Source: JAHIYU01 sp964476155
GTDB lineage: Bacteria > Krumholzibacteriota > Krumholzibacteriia > LZORAL124-64-63
Assembly (NCBI GenBank): GCA_964476155.1
Contig: CAYYYS010000014.1
Coordinates: 1 to 61,513 of the forward strand
Direction of reading: 5' to 3'
DNA length: 61,513 bases
The position numbers were made by a program, and so were the translations under genes. The notes under the pieces are model-generated. The model was not told the DNA's origin and searched no databases. It saw nothing but the letters and a program-made list of their open reading frames with translations. This document shows positions 52,410 through 60,862 of the stretch, in pieces; position 1 is the first letter of the stretch, and every line of letters starts with the position of its first letter.

Positions 52410-52505
52410 GAAGGAACTGTGCGCAATTGGGGGCATGTTCCGGTTCAACGCGCCACCCCGGCGCCGACAGTCAAGCTCCCCGACGGCTCGAACGAGGGAA
52501 CACAG

Positions 52506-53894
52506 GTGTCTGACTCCCGTCCCCAAAAAGGCCGCAAGGCTTTTTCCCTCTATTATTTCGCGACCCTCGCGGCCGGGATCGGCTGTCTGGCCTATCTGGC
52601 CCTGGCGCACCGTCCCGAGCGCGTGGAGTGGATGGGCTGGGCCTTCTACTTCCTGGTTATTCTCATCACCGACACCAAGATGTCCGAGTCGCAGGTGCGC
52701 GGTGGCGGCCGTATCCTCTCGTCGCGGACGCTCACCCTTTCGATGCTGGTGCTTTTCGGCCCCCTGGTCGCGGTCATCATGGACGCCGGTTCCACGCTGG
52801 TACGCGGTCTGGTTTTCAGGTCCGCGCCGCCTCGCAAGATGATCTTCAACATGGCCATGCTCACGGTGGCGGCGACCGTGGCGGGACTGATCTATCACGC
52901 GCTGCCTTTCAGCAACCACTTCGGCACACCGCTGTTCCTGTTGCCCCTGATGGTTACCCTGCTGGTCTATTCCTTCGCCAACAGCGCCATCGTTTCGGGC
53001 ATCATGAGCCTGGACCGCAAGATCCCGCTGCGCGAAGTCTGGCATCGCGACGCCCGTTGGGGTGCGGTGGCCGGACTGATGGAATTGCCGTTTACCGCCA
53101 TCGTGATCCTGCTTTACCGCCAGGCCGGACCCTGGACCCTGATGATCTTCCTGCCGATCATCTGGGTCGTCTTCGCCATCACGCGGGCGCACAAGCAGCA
53201 GAAGGAAGCCCACATGGCGTCGATCGCCGTACTGGCGACCACGCTCGAGGCCGACGAACCCTACACGCACGGCCACAGCTATCGGGTCTCCCAGTACGCC
53301 ATCACCATCGCCCGGGCCATCGGCATGAACCCGGCGGATCTGGAACTGCTGGAGTACGGCGGCCTGCTGCACGACGTCGGCAAGATCGCCGTGACCAACG
53401 ACATCATCTGCAAGCCGGGACGATTGACCGACGAGGAGTTCTCGATCCTCGCCGAGCACCCGGCGATCGGTGCGCGCATCGTCGAGCAGATCAAGTTCCT
53501 GCCCGAAACCGTCGATCTCGTGCGGCATCACCATGAGCGTCCGGACGGCAAGGGCTATCCCGACGGATTGAAGGGCAGCGAGATCAGTCTCGGCGCCAAC
53601 ATCCTCAACGTGTGCGACGCTTTCGATGCCATGACCAGCGATCGGTCCTACCGCCAGGCTCTTCCGGTTGACAAGGCACTCGCCGAGTTGCTGAAATACC
53701 GGGGATCCCAATTCGACGCATCAATCGTCGACACGGTCATGGATCTGCATAGTCGTGGCGAGTTCGACGTGATACCCGATTCTGCCGTCGAGAAGGTGAT
53801 CCGGCAAATCCAGCAGGTGGCGAATACCCCGCCCGAAATCAAGACCAAGACCGAGACCGTTACCGAAACGGAAGTCCATGAAATACGAGGATAG
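52506..53894 (+). CDS. Membrane HD-GYP domain protein
   Basis: Probable c-di-GMP phosphodiesterase or relative, 462 aa. About six membrane helices (residues 15-235) form an integral sensory domain of MASE type, followed by an HD-GYP domain (about 240-420). It has the metal pair His289-Asp290 in LLHDVGKIA, HHHERPDGKGYPDGL with GYP at 350-352, and DAFDAMTSDRSYR. The tail is Lys/Thr/Glu-rich. I chose the GTG at 52506, behind GAGGGA; the frame continues upstream to a GTG at 52419, but those 29 residues look non-coding. No GGDEF gene is in the window. It overlaps purM by 17 bp. Confidence 0.88.
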   Translation: MSDSRPQKGRKAFSLYYFATLAAGIGCLAYLALAHRPERVEWMGWAFYFLVILITDTKMSESQVRGGGRILSSRTLTLSMLVLFGPLVAVIMDAGSTLVRGLVFRSAPPRKMIFNMAMLTVAATVAGLIYHALPFSNHFGTPLFLLPLMVTLLVYSFANSAIVSGIMSLDRKIPLREVWHRDARWGAVAGLMELPFTAIVILLYRQAGPWTLMIFLPIIWVVFAITRAHKQQKEAHMASIAVLATTLEADEPYTHGHSYRVSQYAITIARAIGMNPADLELLEYGGLLHDVGKIAVTNDIICKPGRLTDEEFSILAEHPAIGARIVEQIKFLPETVDLVRHHHERPDGKGYPDGLKGSEISLGANILNVCDAFDAMTSDRSYRQALPVDKALAELLKYRGSQFDASIVDTVMDLHSRGEFDVIPDSAVEKVIRQIQQVANTPPEIKTKTETVTETEVHEIRG

Positions 53895-54891
53895 CGGCGT
53901 CAATATCGACGCTGCCCAGAAGGCTCTCGCGGGCGCCAAGGCCGCCGTGAGGTCCACGTGGGACGAGCGCGTGCGTTCGGACCTGGGCGCGTTCGGTGGC
54001 TTGTATCGACCGGCACCCGGTGAGCCCCTGCTCGTGGCCAGCGTTGATGGCGTCGGCACCAAGGTCAAGGTCGCGGCCATGGCCGGCCGCTATGACACGG
54101 TGGGGCAGGACCTGGTCAACCACTGCGTGAACGACATTCTGGTCCAGGGCGCCGAACCCCTCTTTTTCCTGGACTACTTCGCCACCGGCAAGCTGCTCGA
54201 CAACATGCTCGAGCCCGTCATCGAAGGTTTTGCCAAAGCCTGTCGCGAGAACGGCTGTGCCCTGCTCGGCGGCGAGACCGCCGAGATGCCCGGCGTCTAC
54301 GGCGACGAGGACTTCGATCTGGCCGGCTGCATCGTGGGGCGTGTCGAGGAAAAGCACGTGATCGACGGCTCGGCCATTCGCGCCGGCGATCGTCTCTGGG
54401 GCCTGCCCAGCACGGGGCTGCACACCAACGGCTATTCCCTGGCGCGTCGGGTTTTCTTCGATCTTGCCGGATACGGCGTAGACGACCGGCCCGAATCCCT
54501 CGGCGGACCTTCGGTGGGCGAGGCCCTGCTGGCCATCCATCGCAGCTACCTGCCCGAGTTGCGCAGGATCTGGCAGGATCTGGGGCGCGACGTCGTACAC
54601 GGTCTGGTCCACATCACCGGTGGCGGCTTCACCGACAACATCCCGCGCATCATGCCGGACGGCCTCTGCGCCCGTGTGGACACGCAGGCCTGGGCGGTCC
54701 CCCCGGTCTTCCGCGTGATGCAGGACGTGGGCGAGGTGGAGCCCGCGGAGATGTATCGCATCTTCAACATGGGCGTAGGGCTGGTGCTCGTCATGCCGCC
54801 CGGTACGGGCGAGGATCTGCTGACCAACCTGGGCGCGTTCCCCATCGGCGAAGTGATCTCGGGGGACGAGCGGGTCGAGGTGGTCTTGTAA
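53878..54891 (+). CDS. purM: Phosphoribosylformylglycinamidine cyclo-ligase (AIR synthetase)
   Basis: Fifth step of purine synthesis, 337 aa. DGVGTKVKVA, GQDLVNHCVNDILVQGAEPLFFLDYFATGKL, GGETAEMPGVY and GLHTNGYSLARR are all present, as is the closing FNMGVGLVLV. The start lies inside the last codons of the HD-GYP gene, so the two are co-translated despite unrelated roles. GGAAG precedes the ATG. Confidence 0.97.
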   Translation: MKYEDSGVNIDAAQKALAGAKAAVRSTWDERVRSDLGAFGGLYRPAPGEPLLVASVDGVGTKVKVAAMAGRYDTVGQDLVNHCVNDILVQGAEPLFFLDYFATGKLLDNMLEPVIEGFAKACRENGCALLGGETAEMPGVYGDEDFDLAGCIVGRVEEKHVIDGSAIRAGDRLWGLPSTGLHTNGYSLARRVFFDLAGYGVDDRPESLGGPSVGEALLAIHRSYLPELRRIWQDLGRDVVHGLVHITGGGFTDNIPRIMPDGLCARVDTQAWAVPPVFRVMQDVGEVEPAEMYRIFNMGVGLVLVMPPGTGEDLLTNLGAFPIGEVISGDERVEVVL

Positions 54892-54939
54892 TCACAAGGG
54901 GGCGGCGTCCCCGCATTGACACATGACGCAAAACGACTG

Positions 54940-54972
54940 CGGTCCGGGCGGCTAGCCCGGACCGTTCTCTCT
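54940..54972 (+). terminator. Intrinsic-type terminator after purM
   Basis: CGGTCCGGGC and GCCCGGACCG form a perfect 10-bp stem with loop GGCTA, followed by TTCTCTCT. It is preceded by AAAACGACT, as is the arcC terminator. Confidence 0.65.
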
Positions 54973-55139
54973 GCTGGGGAATCGGGGAGAGCGACTGCGA
55001 TTATTCTGCGCGAACTGTCTTGATGTCAAGGCGTAGGCATGTAGCGTAACACATAGCAATAAAGACAGATGCAGAAACATGCAAATATCATAGCGCCCGG
55101 CGTCAGATCTGCTCACCTCTGAACCAAGGAGGTCGATGC

Positions 55140-56651
55140 ATGGATGGTCACGGCGCATTCTGGGACAACGAACTGAGGAGTTTTCCACACGGTGGCGCGG
55201 GTAGCCGCCTGTGGGTGGCGCGGGCGACACGGGGCGACGGCGATGTGGGATCGTTGCGCATCCTGCTGGATCACGCCTGGCGGGCGAAGCGGCGTGGGCC
55301 CGATCGACCGCCGCTGGGCACGCTCTGGCGCTGTGTCAGCGAGCAGGCGCGTGCGGAGCGGGGTATGGAGGTGGATGGCGCCGCCTGGCGTCTGGTCGTC
55401 GAACCCGTCGTCGGGGAAGGGACGTGCCGCGGGGCCGTGGCCGTGGCGTGTGCCGATGACGGCACCTGGCCGGACGCGGTGGCCATCTGGGCCCGCGATT
55501 TCGCCCAGGGTGTCGGACCGATGCTTGATCGACTGCCGACGTCGAATACGCAGGGCGCAGCGACCGTGGACACGTTGACCCAACCCTGCCTCTTCGCGAC
55601 GGATCCGTTCCGGCGCCTGAAGGCCAAAGTTGCCACGCGGCGCCGGACCAACGTCACCCTGCCCCAACCGGTGTTCATCGAAGGCGTCCCCGGTGTCGTG
55701 GGTGTTTCCCACGAGCTGATCCGTTGCTGCCAAGATGTGGTCTCGGTGGCCGACAGCCAGGTCAGCGTCCTGTTGCACGGCGAGAGCGGTACCGGCAAGG
55801 AGATCCTGGCACGGGCCATCCATCGGCAGGGGCCGCGCCGCGACCGACGCTTCATCGGCGTGAATTGCGCCGCCCTGCCCGAGACCCTCTTCGAGAGTGA
55901 ACTCTTCGGCCACAAGGCCGGCGCGTTCACCGGCGCCGGCAAGGAGAAGGTCGGCCTGCTTGAGGCCGCCGACGGCGGCACCTTCTTCCTGGACGAGATC
56001 GGCGACATGCCCATGTCCCTGCAGATCAAATTGCTGCGGGTGATGCAGGAGAGACGGCTGCGGCGCATCGGCGAGTTGCGCAGCCGTCCGGTGGATGTAC
56101 GCTTCGTGGCGGCCTCCCACAAGAACCTCGAGGAAGAGATCGCCGCGGGGCGGTTCCGTCTGGATCTCTACTATCGCCTGAAAGTGGTGCAGATCTCTAT
56201 TCCGCCGCTGCGCACACGGCCCGAGGATCTGGTCCACCTGCTGGCTCACATATTCGTTAGGAAAGGTCGATCCCCGGAGACCGTGTCGGTGTCTGAGCCC
56301 GCCCTGGCCGCCCTGCAAGGCTACCGTTGGCCGGGAAACGTGCGCGAGTTGGAGAACGAAGTGCAGCGATGGTTGGCGCTGTTCCCGCGAGAGCCGGTCA
56401 TGGAGCTCGAGCAGTTGTCCGAAGCGGTGCAGCGCTCGACGGGGCGATCGGTTGACCCGGCCGACCTGGCCACGCTGCGGCCCATGGTGGAAGCGACCGA
56501 GTTGCTGGAGCGCTTCCTGATCCGCAAGGCCATCGGCGCGAGCGGCGGTTTGAAATCGGTAGCGGCGCGACGACTGGGTTTGTCGCGCCAGGGGCTGTAC
56601 AAGAAGATTCGCCGTTATGGCATGTGCGACCTGTTGCATGCAGCCAGATGA
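55140..56651 (+). CDS. Sigma-54-dependent transcriptional activator
   Basis: 503-aa enhancer-binding protein. The AAA+ domain (about 185-420) has the P-loop GESGTGKE (Lys220), the sigma-54 contact loop GAFTGA (about 261-266) and Walker B FFLDEIGDMP. A Fis-type helix-turn-helix closes the protein (about 463-500, AARRLGLSRQGLYKKIRR). The N-terminal about 180 residues are not a receiver or a clear GAF/PAS domain; their signal is unknown. A perfect AAGGAGGT is 6 nt upstream. The 248-nt gap before it holds the purM terminator and otherwise no clear promoter. Confidence 0.93.
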   Translation: MDGHGAFWDNELRSFPHGGAGSRLWVARATRGDGDVGSLRILLDHAWRAKRRGPDRPPLGTLWRCVSEQARAERGMEVDGAAWRLVVEPVVGEGTCRGAVAVACADDGTWPDAVAIWARDFAQGVGPMLDRLPTSNTQGAATVDTLTQPCLFATDPFRRLKAKVATRRRTNVTLPQPVFIEGVPGVVGVSHELIRCCQDVVSVADSQVSVLLHGESGTGKEILARAIHRQGPRRDRRFIGVNCAALPETLFESELFGHKAGAFTGAGKEKVGLLEAADGGTFFLDEIGDMPMSLQIKLLRVMQERRLRRIGELRSRPVDVRFVAASHKNLEEEIAAGRFRLDLYYRLKVVQISIPPLRTRPEDLVHLLAHIFVRKGRSPETVSVSEPALAALQGYRWPGNVRELENEVQRWLALFPREPVMELEQLSEAVQRSTGRSVDPADLATLRPMVEATELLERFLIRKAIGASGGLKSVAARRLGLSRQGLYKKIRRYGMCDLLHAAR

Positions 56652-56669
56652 GCGTCTATTGTACCCATC

Positions 56670-58253
56670 ATGTCACAATTTGCAGCAAAGACTTCGGCGG
56701 CTCAACCGCAGCCGTTTCCGCTCCGTCTGACGGCTTTGGCCGCCGTATGCGCGGGCGTCATGGCCACCGTCGCCATGCCGCCGTTTCACGGCACGGGCTG
56801 GCTCATCGTTGCGTCCCTGACGATCCTCTTCGCTCTGCTGTGTCGCACCGACCGGCCGGCGCTCATCGGCTGGTTGTTCGGCGTGGCGCACCAGGGGTCG
56901 CTGCTGCACTGGCTGTTCCTGCTGGGCCCCGAGGCCCCGATCGCGTCGCGGGTGCTGGTGCCGGTTGCCGCCGGCTCGGCGATTCTCTACGTGTCGCTCT
57001 ACTATCTGCTCTTCGGCTGGTTGGCGGGACAGGTCGCGCGGATTCGTGACGGCCGTGTCACTCTGCTAGCGGTGCCGTTTCTCTGGACGGTTATCGAGGT
57101 CCTGCGCACTACCGGTGAGCTGGGTTTTCCCTGGTGCCTGTCGGGTATGGCGTTCCTGCAGTCGGCGCTCTATCCGCTGGCCGCCGGTGGCGGCGAATTG
57201 GCCCTGGGCACGGGCGCGGCTTTCGCCGCGGCGTTGGTGGTCGCGGCCGCCGGGGTGATCCTGCAACGCGACGAACGTACGACGGCGATCGCCGTTGCTC
57301 TGGCTTTGGCGTGTCTGGTCCTGTGGGGTGGTCTGACGATCCTGGCTACCGACGGTGACGTGTCGTCAACTCGCCCGTCGATCCGCGTGGCGGCGGTGCA
57401 GGCCGACGTGGCCCTGTGCGACAAGTGGGCCAAGGGCCGCACGGATTCCACCACGGTTCCCTACACGGCCCTGACCCACGAGGCCGTGCGCAGGGGGGCG
57501 GAGTTGGTGGTTTGGGCCGAGACGGCGGTGCCGGCCTACCTCATGTACGAGAGGCGACTGCTCGGCTGGGTGCGCGACCTCGCCGACTCCACTGACGTTT
57601 TCATCTTCACGGGTTTTCCCGACGCCAACCTCAACACCGACGGCAAGCAGGTCCGTACCAACGCTTCCGGGCTATTCGGCGCCAACGGACGTCTTCTGGA
57701 TCGTTATCACAAACACCATCTGCTGCCTTTCGGCGAGCGCGTGCCCTTCCAGAAATGGCTGCCTTGGCTTGGAAAACTGGATTTCGGACAGGCGGAATGG
57801 CATGCCGGCGAGAAGCCCCATCCCATCTCGGTATCCGTCGCAGAGGGGAGAGAGTTGCGCTTCGGCGCGCTGGTCTGCTATGAGGCCATCTTCTCGTCCC
57901 TGTCGCGCCACGCCGTGGCCGAGGGCGCAAACGTGCTGGTCAACATCACCAACGACGGGTGGTTCGGCGAGACGGCCGGCCCCGTCCAGCACGCGGCCAT
58001 GGCTCGCATGCGTGCCGCCGAATGCCGTGTCCCGGTGGTTCGCTGCGCCAATAATGGGATCAGCTTCATGACCGACCGACGTGGCGGCTTGATCGACACT
58101 CTCGGACTGGGCGAGCGTGGCCTGGTTATCCGTGACCTGACCCCGGGACCGGCGGATACGACCTTCATCCGTCATGGACAGACACCCTTGGCGATCTTCA
58201 TGGCGGCATGGACGCTGGTCGTGATCGCCTTTGCCGTCCACAGGAGACGCTGA
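56670..58253 (+). CDS. lnt: Apolipoprotein N-acyltransferase
   Basis: Inner-membrane enzyme adding the third acyl chain to lipoproteins, 527 aa. Seven to eight membrane helices and a periplasmic nitrilase domain carry the triad Glu284 (WAETAVP), Lys348 (YHKHHLLPFGERVP) and Cys403 (LVCYEAIF). E. coli residues are E267, K335 and C387. Its presence fits the big lipoproteins earlier in the window and a diderm envelope. No obvious ribosome site before the ATG. Confidence 0.95.
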   Translation: MSQFAAKTSAAQPQPFPLRLTALAAVCAGVMATVAMPPFHGTGWLIVASLTILFALLCRTDRPALIGWLFGVAHQGSLLHWLFLLGPEAPIASRVLVPVAAGSAILYVSLYYLLFGWLAGQVARIRDGRVTLLAVPFLWTVIEVLRTTGELGFPWCLSGMAFLQSALYPLAAGGGELALGTGAAFAAALVVAAAGVILQRDERTTAIAVALALACLVLWGGLTILATDGDVSSTRPSIRVAAVQADVALCDKWAKGRTDSTTVPYTALTHEAVRRGAELVVWAETAVPAYLMYERRLLGWVRDLADSTDVFIFTGFPDANLNTDGKQVRTNASGLFGANGRLLDRYHKHHLLPFGERVPFQKWLPWLGKLDFGQAEWHAGEKPHPISVSVAEGRELRFGALVCYEAIFSSLSRHAVAEGANVLVNITNDGWFGETAGPVQHAAMARMRAAECRVPVVRCANNGISFMTDRRGGLIDTLGLGERGLVIRDLTPGPADTTFIRHGQTPLAIFMAAWTLVVIAFAVHRRR

Positions 58254-58780
58254 TGGATCAACTACGCCACGCCTTTCCCAATTGCCCCCAATGCCGTACC
58301 GGGATGGTCTTGCGCGAGGAGGGCGGCACGCAGCGACCCATGTGCCCCGAATGCGGATTCGTGCAGTATCTCAACCCGGCGCCGGCCGCGGCGGTGATCG
58401 TCCGACGCGGCGAACAGGTTCTGCTGGCGCGCCGGCGCTTCGAACCGCGTGCCGGACTGTGGACCCTGCCCGCCGGTTTTCTGGAGTACGACGAGCCCGC
58501 GGATGTGGCCGCCCGGCGCGAGGCGCGCGAAGAGACCGGTCTCGACGTGGCGATCCAGGATCTCTTCGCCGTCCACCACGGCCAGCTGCCGCCCGACCGG
58601 TCGGTGATCCTGATCGTCTACCGGGCCGAGGAACTGGGCGGCGACCTGCAGGCGGGCGACGACGCGGAGGCGGTCGGCTTCTACGATCTCGACGACCTGC
58701 CCGGCCCCATCGCATTCTCGGCCCATCGCAAGGTGCTGGACGCCCTGCGGATAGAGGCGCGCGAAGGGAAGGTCACATGA
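58253..58780 (+). CDS. NUDIX hydrolase with N-terminal zinc ribbon
   Basis: 175 aa. The zinc ribbon uses CPQC and CPECG near the N-terminus. A perfect Nudix box follows: GFLEYDEPADVAARREAREETG. This layout resembles NudC-like NADH pyrophosphatases and small ADP-ribose-type enzymes; the substrate is open. The start overlaps the lnt stop by one base with CAGGAGA upstream, and the stop overlaps purN. Confidence 0.92.
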   Translation: MDQLRHAFPNCPQCRTGMVLREEGGTQRPMCPECGFVQYLNPAPAAAVIVRRGEQVLLARRRFEPRAGLWTLPAGFLEYDEPADVAARREAREETGLDVAIQDLFAVHHGQLPPDRSVILIVYRAEELGGDLQAGDDAEAVGFYDLDDLPGPIAFSAHRKVLDALRIEAREGKVT

Positions 58781-59382
58781 CGACCCGGCGGATCCCCGTG
58801 GCGGTGCTGCTCTCGGGCAGCGGTCGCACCTTCGAGAACTTCCTGGCCGAACGCGAGGCCGGACGTTTGCCCGTGGACATCGTGGCCGTCGCGTCGAGCC
58901 GCAGCGACGTGCGCGGCGTGGACATCGCCCGCGAGGCCGGTATTCCCGTAGCAGTCTTTCGACGTCTGGAACATCCGGGTCTCGCCGCCCACAACGCGGC
59001 GGTCAACGCCTGGCTGCAGCCCTACGCCCCCAGGATGATCCTGTTGGCCGGCTACCTCTGCTTCTACCAGCGCCCCGGTTGGTTCGGCGGCCCGATTCTG
59101 AACATCCATCCCGCCTTGTTGCCCAAGTACGGCGGCAAGGGCATGTATGGGCACCACGTACACGAAGCGGTCCTGGCGGCCGGAGACACCGAGAGCGGCT
59201 GCACCGTTCATCACGTGAGCGAGATCTACGACGACGGCGAGATCGTCGCGCAGCAAAGCGTACCCGTGGCGCCGGACGACGATGCCGACACCCTGGCCGC
59301 GCGTATCTTTACCGCCGAATGTGAACTCTACCCCACCGCCGTCCGACAAGTGATCGAAGACCTGGGAGAAACCGATGGCTGA
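58777..59382 (+). CDS. purN: Phosphoribosylglycinamide formyltransferase
   Basis: Third step of purine synthesis, using formyl-THF, 201 aa. LLSGSGRTFENFL, the catalytic NIHPALLPKYGG (Asn, His) with the KGMYG loop, and VSEIYDDGEIVAQ with the conserved Asp are present. GGAAGG lies just upstream of the ATG at 58777. It overlaps the NUDIX gene by 4 bp and the DUF1015 gene by 8 bp. Confidence 0.93.
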   Translation: MTTRRIPVAVLLSGSGRTFENFLAEREAGRLPVDIVAVASSRSDVRGVDIAREAGIPVAVFRRLEHPGLAAHNAAVNAWLQPYAPRMILLAGYLCFYQRPGWFGGPILNIHPALLPKYGGKGMYGHHVHEAVLAAGDTESGCTVHHVSEIYDDGEIVAQQSVPVAPDDDADTLAARIFTAECELYPTAVRQVIEDLGETDG

Positions 59383-60616
59383 CATTCGTCCCTTCGCCGC
59401 CTACCGGCCCACGCCCGAAGCCGCCTCGCGCGTGGCCAGTCCGCCCTACGACGTACTCAACTCCGATGAGGCCCGCGAGATGGCCGTCGCCAACGTCGAC
59501 ACGTTTCTGCACGTAGTGAAGGCGGAGATCGATCTGGACCCGCCCACGGCTGCCGACCCGGAAGCCGTCTATGCCCGCAGCGCCGAGAACTATCGCCGAC
59601 TGATCGACGACGGCGTGTTGGTACGGGACGCGGCCCCGTCGTTTTACATCTACCGTCTGACCATGGGCGATCACGTGCAGTTCGGACTGGCCGTCGGCTG
59701 CAGCGTCGACGAGTATGTGGATGGGCACATCAAGAAGCACGAGTTCACCCGCCGCGACAAGGAAGACGACCGGGCGCGGCACATGGAAGTGCTGGGCGTC
59801 AACGCCGGGCCGGTTCTCTACACCTATCGCGCCGACCGGCGGATCAAGGTGTTGGTGGACGGGATGGTGGCACAAGCCCCTCCGGTGGTCGAGTTCACCG
59901 CCGACGACGGAATCGGACACGCGATCTGGCCCGTCGCCGATCCCATCGACGTGGCGGCCCTGCAGGAAGCCTTCACGGAGGTGCCCGCGATCTATGTGGC
60001 CGACGGCCACCACCGCTCCGCCTCGGCCATGCGCGTGCGTGACCTTTACCGCGTCCGCAACCCCGACCATACCGGCGAAGAACCCTACAACCATTTCCTC
60101 GCCGTGCTCTTCCCCGACGATGAATTGCGCCTGATGGGTTACCACCGCGTGATCCGCGATCTCAACGGACTGACGCCCGCAGATTTCCTGGCTGCCGTGT
60201 CCAATATCTTCGACGTGTCCGAGACCGACACCCCCGAACCCTCCACACACCAGACCTGGGGCATGCATCTCGAAGGCCGTTGGTACCGGCTGACCGCACG
60301 GTCCGGCAGCTACCCGGCCGACGATCCGGTCAACAGTCTCGACGCGGCCGTCCTGCAGGACCTGCTCCTCGCGCCGGTCCTCGGTATCGGCGACCCACGC
60401 CAGGACCCCCGCATCGATTTCGTGGGCGGCAGCCGCGGCCTGGGCGAACTCGAACGCCGCTGCCGCGAGGACATGGCCGTAGCCTTCGCCTTCGCCCCGG
60501 CCGCCGTCTCCCAAATCATGGCCGTCGCCGATGCCGACGCCGTCATGCCCCCCAAATCAACCTGGTTCGAACCCAAACTCCGCTCCGGCCTCATCGTTCG
60601 CAGCCTCACGGACTAG
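59375..60616 (+). CDS. DUF1015 family protein
   Basis: 413-aa cytoplasmic protein of a widespread family without a settled function. Family marks are IRPFAAYRP, SPPYDVLNSDEAR, IYRLTMG, IKKHEFTRRDKEDDRARH, ADGHHRSASAMRV and DPRIDFVGG. The conserved His/Asp/Arg set suggests an enzyme. The 8-bp overlap with purN implies co-expression with one-carbon/purine metabolism. Last gene of the lnt-NUDIX-purN run. Confidence 0.9.
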   Translation: MADIRPFAAYRPTPEAASRVASPPYDVLNSDEAREMAVANVDTFLHVVKAEIDLDPPTAADPEAVYARSAENYRRLIDDGVLVRDAAPSFYIYRLTMGDHVQFGLAVGCSVDEYVDGHIKKHEFTRRDKEDDRARHMEVLGVNAGPVLYTYRADRRIKVLVDGMVAQAPPVVEFTADDGIGHAIWPVADPIDVAALQEAFTEVPAIYVADGHHRSASAMRVRDLYRVRNPDHTGEEPYNHFLAVLFPDDELRLMGYHRVIRDLNGLTPADFLAAVSNIFDVSETDTPEPSTHQTWGMHLEGRWYRLTARSGSYPADDPVNSLDAAVLQDLLLAPVLGIGDPRQDPRIDFVGGSRGLGELERRCREDMAVAFAFAPAAVSQIMAVADADAVMPPKSTWFEPKLRSGLIVRSLTD

Positions 60617-60704
60617 TCGGTGCCGCACATCCCCAGTTGCACCCCCGCACCAGTCCGGACGAATGCCCCACTCCAGCCACAATCTGATGAGGGTGGTTTT
60701 CAAC

Positions 60705-60862
60705 TCGGTAGGTGAAGCATAGGGACTCCCTTTTCGGGGAGTCTCTGGAGGCTGCGTAGCCAGGATGGCGGAGCGGCCGGAAGCGAAGCGAGGCGGCACA
60801 TGGATGTGCCGCCCCGCGTCTCCCCGGAAAGGGAGTCCCTATGCTTCACCGGCCTACCGAGC
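60705..60862. repeat. Hairpin-rich long inverted repeat between convergent genes
   Basis: A 31-bp arm (60711-60741) recurs inverted at 60820-60850 with one mismatch, and the match extends to CTCGGTAGG at both outer ends with a 4-bp insertion on the right. The loop contains a perfect palindrome, GGCGGCACAT / ATGTGCCGCC (60792-60813). Each arm also folds on itself around CTCCC/GGGAG. The stop codon of the minus-strand gltD-like gene lies in the right outer arm. It may act as a bidirectional terminator and may be a mobile (MITE/REP-like) element. The rest of the 237-nt gap (60617-60704) shows nothing clear. Confidence 0.75.

Noticed and set aside
52419..52505. 29-residue N-terminal extension of the HD-GYP protein
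   Set aside because: The predicted transcription start is within 4 nt of the GTG at 52419, and the residues look non-coding.
58231..58776. 182-codon extension of purN
   Set aside because: It is an alternative frame of the NUDIX gene, rich in Arg and Gly.
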